This document shows positions 35,490-43,218 of a stretch of 56,760 bases of DNA, piece by piece; positions within the stretch are counted from its first letter, which is position 1; each line of letters opens with the position of its first letter. The DNA is from Methylobacterium isbiliense (GTDB lineage Bacteria; Pseudomonadota; Alphaproteobacteria; Rhizobiales; Beijerinckiaceae). The stretch is from positions 1-56,760 of the forward strand of contig NZ_BPQQ01000052.1 in the NCBI RefSeq assembly GCF_022179325.1, written 5' to 3'. The notes below the pieces were generated by a model that made no database searches, was not told where the DNA came from, and worked only from the letters and a program-made list of their open reading frames with translations. The position numbers were made by a program, and so were the translations under genes.

Positions 35490-35511
35490 ATCGTTCTATA
35501 AACCGAACGAT
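35490..35511. promoter_or_regulatory. palindrome upstream of metB-like gene
   Basis: ATCGTTC-TATAAACC-GAACGAT is a perfect 7-bp inverted repeat with an 8-base, AT-rich centre, 68 bases upstream of the metB-like start. The dimension suits a dimeric repressor such as a TetR, ArsR or GntR type. GATCGTTCACATC, a related half site, occurs near 39058 in front of the second binding-protein gene. Confidence 0.45.
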
Positions 35512-35879
35512 GTGAGCTGACAACAGAACGGCTTTGATGGGGACAGCGTCGATGGGGATCTTGGCCGGCGCCAGCCCTCGCCGCCGCAGCCAGCCGTCCG
35601 GTGCAGGCGTGCCGCCGACGCCAGCCCGGCGTTCCGGTGAGGCCCGATCTCGGCCAAGCGGTTCTCTTTACCGGACATTCCGAGGAACGGGAGGCGATGC
35701 CGCGAGCCAGGCTCGTGAGGAGGGCGCCACCGGCCGCCGGGAGGACGCGGCCGGGCCGGCGGGATCGGCGGGCCATGCCCCAGCGCCGGACCGTCGCCCT
35801 GCCGAGCGGATTCCCGCCCAACACCTGGGGCGCTCGGCGGAGGCACAGCCGGCGGCAGGCAACCGGCAGGCGTGAGGGT
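35512..35879. other. intergenic region, no gene seen
   Basis: About 370 bases between the metB-like gene and the flavin monooxygenase, both on the minus strand. Short open frames are Arg/Pro/Gly-rich and lack ribosome binding sites. The part near 35440-35540 is relatively AT-rich and probably holds the metB promoter. Confidence 0.5.
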
Positions 35880-36956
35880 TCAGACGATGCCGGAGGCTGC
35901 CGAGGACGGGAGCGTTCGCGCCCCGAGGAGCGGGCGCACCCGCTCGGCGCAGCGGCGCATCTCCGCCTCGAACGGCTGGAACTGCAGCATGAACAGCACG
36001 ACGCCCGCGGCGTGGAAGGCGGCGAGGCGCGCCGCCACCGTGGCGTAGCTGCCCACCAGCCCCGCCGCGGTGCCGCCGTTGGTGCCCACCGCCCGCGCCT
36101 GCGCCATGGTGCGGATCATCACCACCGCGGGGTCGACCCGCGTGCGGCTCGCCGCGCGCAGGCCGGCATCCCCGTCGGCGAGCGCCAGCAGGCGGGCGTG
36201 CTCGGCCTCGGCCTCCTCGTCCGTCTCGCGGGCGATCACGAAGGCCGAGAGGCCGAAGCGCAGCGGCGGCAGATCCCCGCGCGGGCGCGCGGCGGCGTCC
36301 GCGATCAGCCCGCGCACGGCGTCGAGCGGCTGGCCGTTGATGAACCACACGTCGCCCTCCGCCGCGACGAGGGCGCGCGCCGGCTCGGACTCGCCCCCGA
36401 GATAGATCCGCGGGCGGGCGCGCCAGGGATCGGCGGGCCGCAGCTGCAGGCCGCTCACCCGGAAGTGCCGGCCCTCGTGGCTCACGCGCTCGCCCCGCAT
36501 CAGCCGCGAGACCAAGCCGATCCACTCGGCGCCGTAGGCGTAGCGGGCGTCGTGCTCCGGGAAGGGCAGGCCCGCCGCCTCGAATTCCGTCGCGTTCCAG
36601 GCGTTGACGAGGTTGAGCGCGAAGCGGCCCTCGCTGATGTGCTCGATCTGCAGCGCCATCTTGGCGAGCACCACCGGGTGAAAGAGCCCGGGCTTGATCG
36701 CCGCGATGAGTTCGATCCGCCGCGTCAGCGCGGCGAGCGCAGCCGTCGCGGTCCAGGTCTCCAGCTGATCGCGGGCGTCGTCGTAGGGGTTCACTGTGTG
36801 CTGGGCCACCAGCACGGCGTCGAAGCCGAGCGCCTCGGCCTCCAGCACCAGCGCGCGGTTGCGCGCCCAGGAGGCGTCGTCCGGCTCGTCCGGGTCGTGG
36901 TGCGCCGCCCGGCTGCCGTGGACCGGCGCCCAGACGCCGAAACGGGGAAGGGTCAT
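35880..36956 (-). CDS. LLM-class FMN-dependent monooxygenase (SsuD/SfnG-like)
   Basis: 358-aa TIM-barrel bacterial luciferase-like enzyme. Conserved stretches include ALVLEAEALGFDAVLVAQH, TRRIELIAAIKPGLFHPVVLAKMALQIEHISEGRFALNLVNAW and HYLGGESEPARAL-like YLGGES. These match FMNH2-dependent alkanesulfonate or dimethylsulfone monooxygenases, which release sulfite or sulfinate from organosulfur compounds. Two sulfonate-type binding proteins are encoded immediately upstream, supporting a sulfur-scavenging role. The exact substrate is not determined. Confidence 0.88.
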   Translation of the reverse strand: MTLPRFGVWAPVHGSRAAHHDPDEPDDASWARNRALVLEAEALGFDAVLVAQHTVNPYDDARDQLETWTATAALAALTRRIELIAAIKPGLFHPVVLAKMALQIEHISEGRFALNLVNAWNATEFEAAGLPFPEHDARYAYGAEWIGLVSRLMRGERVSHEGRHFRVSGLQLRPADPWRARPRIYLGGESEPARALVAAEGDVWFINGQPLDAVRGLIADAAARPRGDLPPLRFGLSAFVIARETDEEAEAEHARLLALADGDAGLRAASRTRVDPAVVMIRTMAQARAVGTNGGTAAGLVGSYATVAARLAAFHAAGVVLFMLQFQPFEAEMRRCAERVRPLLGARTLPSSAASGIV

Positions 36957-37048
36957 CTGCGAATCCTACACAGGGGCTTAGCGCCACTCGCAGGGGCGCC
37001 GCCCCTGCACCCCGCCAGAGGGCTCGAGCCCTCTCTGGACACCGACGC

Positions 37049-37996
37049 TCAGCCGCGTGCCTCCGGATGCCAGAGCGGCACGGCCGTGGCGTCGATGCGC
37101 CGGGGGATCAGCCCGGCCTCGTAGAAGGTGTCGGCGATCACCTGCTGCTCGCCGAGGCCCTCGCGGAGGACCGGCTTCACCGCGTAGCTGCGGCGCGCGT
37201 TCACGGTCTCGACGATCGACACCGGCACGTCGCCCCAGAGCGGCGCGAGCAGCGCCGCCGCCGGCTGGGGATTGCCCTTCACCCAGCGCCCCGCCTCCGC
37301 CAACGCGTCGAACACCACGCCCACCACGTCCGGACGGGCCTGCGCGAAGGCGGTCTGGACCGTGTAGTACCGGTTGTAGCTGGAATAGCCGGTGGCGTCG
37401 GCGATCACCCGCACCGGGCTCTTCGCCTGCGCGATGGCGAGGAACGGGTCCCAGATCACCCAGGCATCGAGGCTGCGCCGCTCGAAGGCCGCCGCCCCGT
37501 CCGGAGCGTTGAGATGCGCAGGCCGGATGTCGGCGGGCGTCAGCCCCGCCCGCCGCAACGCCGCCGTCAGGATGAAGTGGCAGCCCGAGCCGCGCTGGAA
37601 GCCGACGGTCTTCCCCTTGAGGTCGGCGATCGTGCGGATCGGCGAATCCGCGTGCACGATGATCGCCTCGGCCGACGGGGAGGGGTCCTCCTTGGCGTAG
37701 AAGGTCAGCGGCGCCCCGGCGGCCTGGGTGAAGATCGGCACCGCATCGGCCACGTCCGCGTGGAAGTCGGTGCTGCCCGCGTTCATCGGCTCGATCACGC
37801 TGTTGAACAGGTGCCAGCTCACCCCGAAGCCCTTGGCCCCGAGCCGCTGCTCCAGCGTGCCGTTGGTCTTGAGGATCGTCAGCAGCGTCGAGGAGCGCTG
37901 GTAGGCGAAGCGGATCGTCTGCGGGCCGGCGAGCGCCGGGGCCGCGAGGCCGGCGGCGAGGCCGCCCAGCACGGCGCGGCGGGTCGGATACGGCAT
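37049..37996 (-). CDS. sulfonate-type ABC substrate-binding protein, SsuA-like (1)
   Basis: 315 aa. Signal peptide with twin Arg (TRRAVLGGLAAGLAAPALAG), then IRFAYQRSSTLLTILKTNGTLEQRL, a variant of the SsuA start. DADV-type ligand region DFHADVADAVPIFTQAAG and KTVGFQRGSGCHFILTAALRRAGL follow. ATG at 37996 has GGAG 9 bases upstream. It is the second of two tandem binding-protein genes that lack their own permease and ATPase; they may use the SsuCB-like pair at 32.7-34.2 kb or one outside the window. Confidence 0.88.
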   Translation of the reverse strand: MPYPTRRAVLGGLAAGLAAPALAGPQTIRFAYQRSSTLLTILKTNGTLEQRLGAKGFGVSWHLFNSVIEPMNAGSTDFHADVADAVPIFTQAAGAPLTFYAKEDPSPSAEAIIVHADSPIRTIADLKGKTVGFQRGSGCHFILTAALRRAGLTPADIRPAHLNAPDGAAAFERRSLDAWVIWDPFLAIAQAKSPVRVIADATGYSSYNRYYTVQTAFAQARPDVVGVVFDALAEAGRWVKGNPQPAAALLAPLWGDVPVSIVETVNARRSYAVKPVLREGLGEQQVIADTFYEAGLIPRRIDATAVPLWHPEARG

Positions 37997-38007
37997 GAGA
38001 CAGCTCC

Positions 38008-38988
38008 TCACGTGCCGGGGCGGCGCACCGCGTCGAGGACGCGGAGCGGCTTGGGCAGCAGGCCGAGGCGGTGGAACGTGTCGGCCACCCGCTGCTGGTC
38101 GGCCACCGCGGCGGCGTCGAGCGGCGCGACGCCGTAGCTCTGGCGGGCGAGCGCCACGGTCAGGATCGGCGCCGGAATGCCGACGAGCGGCGCGAGCTCC
38201 CGCGCCACCGCGTCGGTGTTGTCCTTCGCCCAGGCGTCGATCTCCGCGATGGCGGCGAGCGTGGCGTCGATCGCCCGGCCGTGCTCGTCCACGAAGCCCC
38301 GCCGCGACAGGTAGAACTGCCGGTTCGGCACCAGCCCCTCGCCGGTCGTCAGCGTGCGGGCCGCATGGGCCTGCTCGCCCGCGGCCAGGAAGGGGTCCCA
38401 GATCGCCCAGGCATCGACGCTGCCGCGCGCGAAGGCCGCCCCGGCATCGGCGGGCGCCAGGAAGGCGAACGTCACCTGATCGGTGGGAATGCCGGCCTGC
38501 TCCAGCGCCCGCACCACCAGGAAATGCACGTTCGAGCCCTTGTTGAGCGCGATGGTGCGCCCGCGCAGGTCGGCGACGCTCCGCACCGGGCTGTCCTTGG
38601 GCACAAGGATCGCCTCGCCCTTCGGCGCAGGCGGCTCGTTCGCCACGTAGACGAGGGTGTCGCTCGCCGCCTGCGCGAAGATCGGCGGCGCCTCGCCGGC
38701 CGAGCCGAAATCGATCGCGCCCGCGTTCAGCGCCTCCAGAAGCGGCGGCCCCGACGGGAACTCGGCCCAGGTCACCCGGTAGCCGAGCGGCTTCAGCCGC
38801 TGCTCCAGCAGGCCTTTGCCCTTCAGCAGCACCAGCGTGCCGTACTTCTGGTAGCCGACCCGGATCACCCGCTCGTCGGCGCGGGCCGTGACCACGCTGA
38901 AGAACACGAAGGCGAAGGCCGACAGCAGCAGCCACGTCTCGAAAAGGCCGCGTCGCGTCAGAACGCGGCGGGCCGCGATGCTCGGCAT
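38008..38988 (-). CDS. sulfonate-type ABC substrate-binding protein, SsuA-like (2)
   Basis: 326 aa from ATG 38988. An N-terminal hydrophobic signal (FETWLLLSAFAFVFFSVVTARA) precedes the SsuA signature VIRVGYQKYGTLVLLKGKGLLEQRL, EFPSGPPLLEALNAGAIDFGSAGEAPPIFAQA and GRTIALNKGSNVHFLVV. This is a textbook aliphatic sulfonate-binding protein, closer to SsuA than its neighbour. It lies 11 bases upstream of the second binding-protein gene. The frame is open 27 codons further upstream without support. Confidence 0.92.
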   Translation of the reverse strand: MPSIAARRVLTRRGLFETWLLLSAFAFVFFSVVTARADERVIRVGYQKYGTLVLLKGKGLLEQRLKPLGYRVTWAEFPSGPPLLEALNAGAIDFGSAGEAPPIFAQAASDTLVYVANEPPAPKGEAILVPKDSPVRSVADLRGRTIALNKGSNVHFLVVRALEQAGIPTDQVTFAFLAPADAGAAFARGSVDAWAIWDPFLAAGEQAHAARTLTTGEGLVPNRQFYLSRRGFVDEHGRAIDATLAAIAEIDAWAKDNTDAVARELAPLVGIPAPILTVALARQSYGVAPLDAAAVADQQRVADTFHRLGLLPKPLRVLDAVRRPGT

Positions 38989-39326
38989 GGAGAAGATCCT
39001 CGAAGGTTTCGCGTGCAGGAGCGGCCGCACGATCGCTCCGATCCGAGCAACGCCGTCCTGATCGTTCACATCTCAGCGAGAGCGGGCCGGCTGGTCAATG
39101 AAATCGATTTTCGTTTTTTCTTGCTCCGGGAGGCGCACGATCTTCGGATGATGGCGCCGGCAGAGATCTTTTCCGGCGGCCCACGGACACCAGGCCGCGG
39201 CCGGCCTGGGCTCCGGGCGGGAGGGCTTTACGGGGATGCCCTCGCCGGCTCACGCTGGCAGCCTCCCGCAGACGCGGCCGGGCCCCATGGTCCGGCCGGA
39301 GCCCGCGGATATCCAGGAGGTCACCC
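38989..39326. other. divergent promoter region of the sulfur genes
   Basis: 338 bases between the minus-strand binding-protein operon and the plus-strand monooxygenase. No gene seen. The stretch 39096-39125 is strikingly T- and A-rich for this genome (GAAATCGATTTTCG then TTTTTTC) and contains AATCGATT, a likely promoter core. GATCGTTCACATC lies at about 39058. Confidence 0.5.
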
Positions 39327-40694
39327 GTGGCGCAGGTCCGCCCGTTTCACCTCGCCGCCTTCATGCGCCCCGTCGGCATCCACACGGCGTGGTGGCGCTA
39401 TCCTGGCGGCTTTCCGGACGCGAACTTCAACTTCGCCCACCTCGCCCGCTTCGCCCGGACGCTGGAGGCGGCGAAGTTCGACGCGTTCTTCATGGCCGAT
39501 CACCTGGCGGTGCTGAACATGCCCATCGAGGCGCTGAAGCGCTCCGCCACCGTGACCTCGTTCGACCCGCTGACCCTGCTCCCGGCGCTCGCCGTCGTGA
39601 CGCAGCGCATCGGTCTCATCGCCACGGCCTCGACCACCTACGAGCAGCCCTTCCACATCGCCCGCCGGTTCGCCTCGCTCGACCACCTCAGCGGCGGGCG
39701 CGCCGGCTGGAACGTGGTGACGACCTCGAACCCGGACGCGGCCCGGAACTTCGGCCTGGAGCACCATCCCGAGCACGCGGACCGCTACGACCGCGCGCAC
39801 GAATTCGTCTCCGTGGTGAAGGGCCTGTGGGATTCCTTTGCGGACGACGCGTTCCTGCGCGACGTCGAGACCGGGATCTTCTTCGATCCCGCCTGCCTTC
39901 ACACCCTCGACCACCAGGGGCCGCATTTCTCGGTGCGCGGGCCGCTCAACGTCGCCCGCCCGGTCCAGGGCTGGCCGGTGATCGTCCAGGCGGGCGCCTC
40001 CGAGGCCGGGCGCCAGCTCGCGGCCGAGACCGCCGAGGTGATCTTCGGGGCCGCCGGCAGCCTGGAGGACGGGCTGCGCTTCGCCCGGGACGTGCGGGGC
40101 CGGATGGAGCGGATCGGCCGCGACCCGGCCGGCCTGAAGATCCTGCCCGCCTGCTTCGCCGTGGTGGGCGACACGGACGAGGAGGCGCGCGAGAAGCGGG
40201 CGCGTCTCGACGGCCTCGTGCACGAGGCGAGCGCCATCGCGGCGCTCTCGATCGCGCTCGGCCACGACGCCGCACGCTTCGATCCGGACGGCCCCCTGCC
40301 CGAGATCCCGGAGAGCAACCAGTCGAAGACCGGACGGGAGCGGGCCATCGCGCTCGCCCGGCGCGAGGGCCTCACCGTCCGCCAGCTGGCGCAGCGGCTC
40401 GGCGGCTATGCGGGCCTCGCCATGGTGGGAACGCCGCGGCGCATCGCCGACGAGATGCAGGCCTGGGCGGAGGCGGGGGCCTGCGACGGCTTCACCATCA
40501 TGGTGTCGGACGTGCCCGAGGGTCTGGAGGACTTCACCGGCAAGGTCGTGCCGGAGCTGCAGCGCCGCGGCCTGTTCCGCACCGAGTATGCCGGCACGAC
40601 GCTGCGCGAGCATCTCGGGCTGCCGCGCCCGGAGAACAGCTTCTTCGGCCGCCGGGACGGGCTGGCGGGGGATTCCGGCCCTACAGGTGCCTGA
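39327..40694 (+). CDS. LLM-class flavin-dependent oxidoreductase (NtaA/SnaA/DszA type)
   Basis: 455-aa FMNH2-dependent monooxygenase. Family marks: FHLAAFMRPVGIHTAWWRYPGG at the start, LEAAKFDAFFMADHLAV, TYEQPFHIARRFASLDHLSGGRAGWNVVTTSNPDAARNFG and a WPVIVQAGASEAGR strand. This group includes dibenzothiophene-sulfone and nitrilotriacetate monooxygenases. Its divergence from SsuA-like genes suggests an organosulfur substrate. The last 14 bases overlap the convergent GntR gene. Confidence 0.92.
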   Translation: MAQVRPFHLAAFMRPVGIHTAWWRYPGGFPDANFNFAHLARFARTLEAAKFDAFFMADHLAVLNMPIEALKRSATVTSFDPLTLLPALAVVTQRIGLIATASTTYEQPFHIARRFASLDHLSGGRAGWNVVTTSNPDAARNFGLEHHPEHADRYDRAHEFVSVVKGLWDSFADDAFLRDVETGIFFDPACLHTLDHQGPHFSVRGPLNVARPVQGWPVIVQAGASEAGRQLAAETAEVIFGAAGSLEDGLRFARDVRGRMERIGRDPAGLKILPACFAVVGDTDEEAREKRARLDGLVHEASAIAALSIALGHDAARFDPDGPLPEIPESNQSKTGRERAIALARREGLTVRQLAQRLGGYAGLAMVGTPRRIADEMQAWAEAGACDGFTIMVSDVPEGLEDFTGKVVPELQRRGLFRTEYAGTTLREHLGLPRPENSFFGRRDGLAGDSGPTGA

Positions 40695-41385
40695 GGCCGA
40701 GACGCTCCAGGAGCGGCAGAAGGGCGTCGCGCGCGCGGATGCGGTGCTGGCGCGCCTGCCGGTGGGCGCCGGCCGGATCCGCATCGCGGATCGCCGCGAT
40801 GATGCGGCGGTGCTCGGCGACGGAGGCATCGAGCTCCTGCCGCAGCCGGAGCGTCAGCATCCGGGCGCGGTGGGACTGGTCGGTGATGGTCTGCATGATC
40901 CGGATCATGCGGCCGTTGCCAGCCTGCTCGATCAACGTCTGGTGGAAACGCTCGTCCGCCTCGCCCCAGGCCGGGAGGTCGCCCCGGGCCTGCGCCTCGG
41001 CCATCGCCTCGGTGTGCGCCGCCAGCGCGGCGCCGATGCGTGCCCGCTCCGCCTCGGGCAGTCCGGCGACGCGTTCCGCCGCCTGGCCTTCGAGCGCGAT
41101 GATCACGTCGTAGATCTCGCGCATGTCCTCCGGCGCGATCGCGCAGATCAGGATGCCCCGGCGCGGCAGCACCCGCACGAGCCCCTCCTCCTGCAGGCGG
41201 ATCGCCGCCTCGTGCACCGGCGTGCGGCTCATGCCGAGCCGGAGCGCGATCTCCTGCTCGGAGGCTTGGTAGCCGGGCGCGAAATCCGAGTTCCGGATCG
41301 CCCGCTTCATCGCCGCATAGGCGTCGTCGACCAGCGAGGGGCGCTTCTCGCCGTCCCCGCCTCGTGCCGGCCCGGCCCGCGCCAT
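40681..41385 (-). CDS. GntR family transcriptional regulator, FadR/FCD type
   Basis: 234 aa. N-terminal winged HTH (about residues 15-80: LVDDAYAAMKRAIRNSDFAPGYQASEQEIALRLGMSRTPVHEAAIRLQEEGLV) and a helical FCD effector domain, with its DMREIYDVIIALEGQAAERVA and HRRIIAAIRDADPAGAHRQAR segments that provide metal and ligand contacts. It is divergent from the tartrate-dehydrogenase-like gene. Two related palindromes sit between the two genes, so it probably controls that gene and itself. Confidence 0.93.
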   Translation of the reverse strand: MARAGPARGGDGEKRPSLVDDAYAAMKRAIRNSDFAPGYQASEQEIALRLGMSRTPVHEAAIRLQEEGLVRVLPRRGILICAIAPEDMREIYDVIIALEGQAAERVAGLPEAERARIGAALAAHTEAMAEAQARGDLPAWGEADERFHQTLIEQAGNGRMIRIMQTITDQSHRARMLTLRLRQELDASVAEHRRIIAAIRDADPAGAHRQARQHRIRARDALLPLLERLGLRHL

Positions 41386-41424
41386 CGTGCTCCCCCCTCA
41401 CGCCTCTCGGATTGAGATAGCATC

Positions 41425-41502
41425 TTCCATGCAAGCTGCAATGGAAGGCTTGACGGCCCGGTCCCGGCAGCCTAACCGATGCCAGCTTGCATGGAAGCTG
41501 GC
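41425..41502. promoter_or_regulatory. paired palindromic operators between gntR and tartrate dehydrogenase genes
   Basis: TTCCATGCAAGCTG at 41425-41438 and its exact reverse complement CAGCTTGCATGGAA at 41483-41496 form a 14-bp inverted pair with 44 bases between. Each is also locally palindromic: 41481-41502 reads GCCAGCTT-gcatgg-AAGCTGGC, and 41425-41446 reads TTCCATGCA then AGCTGCAATGGAA with outer arms TTCCAT/ATGGAA. The first site lies 40 bases from the GntR start. Two sites on one DNA face could allow looping. Confidence 0.72.
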
Positions 41503-41676
41503 GCGCAGGCAGGCCTCCTCGCGATGGAGGGCATCCCGGGCCTGCACGGCCGGCTCAAGGACCGCACGGGCCGCGTCACCGGCGGCCCGATCGTCGCGGC
41601 CGCGGCCGTCGCCCCCGCGGTCGCCCGCCCGGGGCGGCGCGCCGGCCCTCATCCCCCGTCCTCACGGAGACCCGTC

Positions 41677-42753
41677 ATGAAGACCTACGCCATCGCCGCG
41701 ATCCCCGCCGACGGCATCGGCATCGAGGTCATCGCCGCCGGCATCGAGGTGCTGAACGCCCTCGCCGAAAAGTCCGGCGGCTTCCGGTTCCGGTTCGATC
41801 ACTTCGACTGGGGCTCGGACTACTACAAGGCGCACGGCGTGATGATGCCCGAGGACGGGCGCGAGCAGATCAAGGATCACGACGCGATCTTCTTCGGCGC
41901 GGTCGGCGCGCCGGACGTGCCGGACCACATCACCCTGTGGGGCCTGCGCCTCGCGATCTGCCAGCCCTTCGACCAGTACGCCAACGTGCGCCCGACCCGG
42001 ATCCTGCCGGGCATCGTGAGCCCGCTGCGGCACGTCACCGGCCCCGAGCTCGACTGGGTGATCGTGCGCGAGAACTCGGAGGGCGAGTACGCGGGCGTCG
42101 GCGGCCGGGTCCATCGCGGGCTGCCGGAGGAGGTCGCCACCGACGTCTCGATGATGACGCGCACGGGCGTCGACCGCATCATCCGCTACGCCTTCGCGCT
42201 GGCGCGGAGCCGGCCGCGCAAGCTGCTCACCGTCGTCACCAAGTCGAACGCCCAGCGCCACGCCATGGTGATGTGGGACGAGATCGCCGCCGAGGTGGCC
42301 AAGGACTTCCCGGACGTGACCTGGGACAAGATGCTGGTCGATGCCATGACCATGCGCATGGTGATGAAGCCCGAGACCCTCGACACGATCGTGGCGACGA
42401 ACCTGCACGCCGACATCCTGTCGGACCTCGCCGCCGCGCTCGCGGGCTCCCTCGGCATCGCGCCGACCGCGAACATCAACCCGGAGCGCAAATTCCCGTC
42501 GATGTTCGAGCCGATCCACGGTTCGGCCTTCGACATCGCCGGCAAGGGCACCGCCAACCCGATCGCGACCTTCTGGACCGCCTGCCAGATGCTGGAGCAT
42601 CTCGGCGAGCCGGCGGCGGCCGGCCGGCTGATGCGGGCGATCGAGCGGGTCACGGCCGACCCGACCCTCCACACGCCCGACCTCGGCGGCCAAGCCACCA
42701 CGCGCCAGGTCACGGACGCGGTCATCGCCGCGATCCAGGGCGACAACGAGTGA
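41677..42753 (+). CDS. tartrate dehydrogenase/decarboxylase-like enzyme (isopropylmalate dehydrogenase family)
   Basis: 358-aa NAD-dependent decarboxylating dehydrogenase. Diagnostic stretches are IPADGIGIEVIAAGIEVL, FFGAVGAPDVPDHITLWGLRLAICQPFDQYANVRPTRILPG, VIVRENSEGEYAGVGGR and MFEPIHGSAFDIAGKG. The WGLRL and YANVRP wording is that of tartrate dehydrogenase (TtuC/YeaU), which also acts on malate or other 2-hydroxyacids. ATG at 41677 is the start. It is the probable target of the divergent GntR regulator. Confidence 0.92.
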   Translation: MKTYAIAAIPADGIGIEVIAAGIEVLNALAEKSGGFRFRFDHFDWGSDYYKAHGVMMPEDGREQIKDHDAIFFGAVGAPDVPDHITLWGLRLAICQPFDQYANVRPTRILPGIVSPLRHVTGPELDWVIVRENSEGEYAGVGGRVHRGLPEEVATDVSMMTRTGVDRIIRYAFALARSRPRKLLTVVTKSNAQRHAMVMWDEIAAEVAKDFPDVTWDKMLVDAMTMRMVMKPETLDTIVATNLHADILSDLAAALAGSLGIAPTANINPERKFPSMFEPIHGSAFDIAGKGTANPIATFWTACQMLEHLGEPAAAGRLMRAIERVTADPTLHTPDLGGQATTRQVTDAVIAAIQGDNE

Positions 42754-43161
42754 GGCGAGGCCGTGTCCGCACCCGGCCCGTGCCCACCGGGAGAGCGGCG
42801 CGGGCGAGACGATCGGGCCGGGCGCTCCGCGCCCCGGCAGGCCGGACGTGCGGATGGCGGCAACCTCGCTGATGGCGCTCGGGGCGGCCGCGGCGGCATC
42901 CTCGGCGACGCGTGTGATCCAGGCAGTGGCCCACCCTGTCGACGGCCGGCGGCCGTCGACAGGGGCGATCGGATGATGCGGCCGAGTGTAGATTCAGGCA
43001 AAACATGGATTCTACGTAGCTACTAAGCCATTGATTTTGCGTATCTATTTTGTCTCTCGGTTCAGAGAAACAACGAAAGATGCTCATTCCGGCACAATAA
43101 GATGCTCTGCAGGCCCGCCATTGAATCGCCGGTACGCCGCAAGAAGCACGATTGAAGCGAC
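42754..43161. other. non-coding stretch at the junction to the island
   Basis: No gene is supported. The GC-rich first half contains a perfect 14-bp hairpin. From 42987 composition switches to AT-rich DNA with TGTAGATTC, TTTTGCGTATCTATTTTG and short repeats (GATGCTC at 43079 and 43101; CATTGA at 43029 and 43119). This change marks where the accessory region probably begins and where one transposon end is expected. Confidence 0.55.
42934..42964. repeat. perfect 14-bp inverted repeat
   Basis: CCCTGTCGACGGCC-GGC-GGCCGTCGACAGGG, 181 bases after the tartrate dehydrogenase stop. It could form a very stable hairpin. There is no T tract on either strand, so it is not a classical intrinsic terminator. 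It lies 22 bases before the AT-rich junction. Confidence 0.85.
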
Positions 43162-43164
43162 GAA

Positions 43165-43194
43165 AAAGCCCCCGCAGATTTCTCTGCGGGGGCT
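43165..43194 (-). terminator. intrinsic terminator of the transposition operon
   Basis: Perfect 12-bp stem AGCCCCCGCAGA/TCTGCGGGGGCT with a 4-base loop. On the minus strand the hairpin is followed by TTTTTCGTCGC. It lies 25 bases after the tniQ stop, as expected for the end of that operon. Confidence 0.9.
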
Positions 43195-43218
43195 CGGAAG
43201 CTCGTTCACGCGAGCGCT

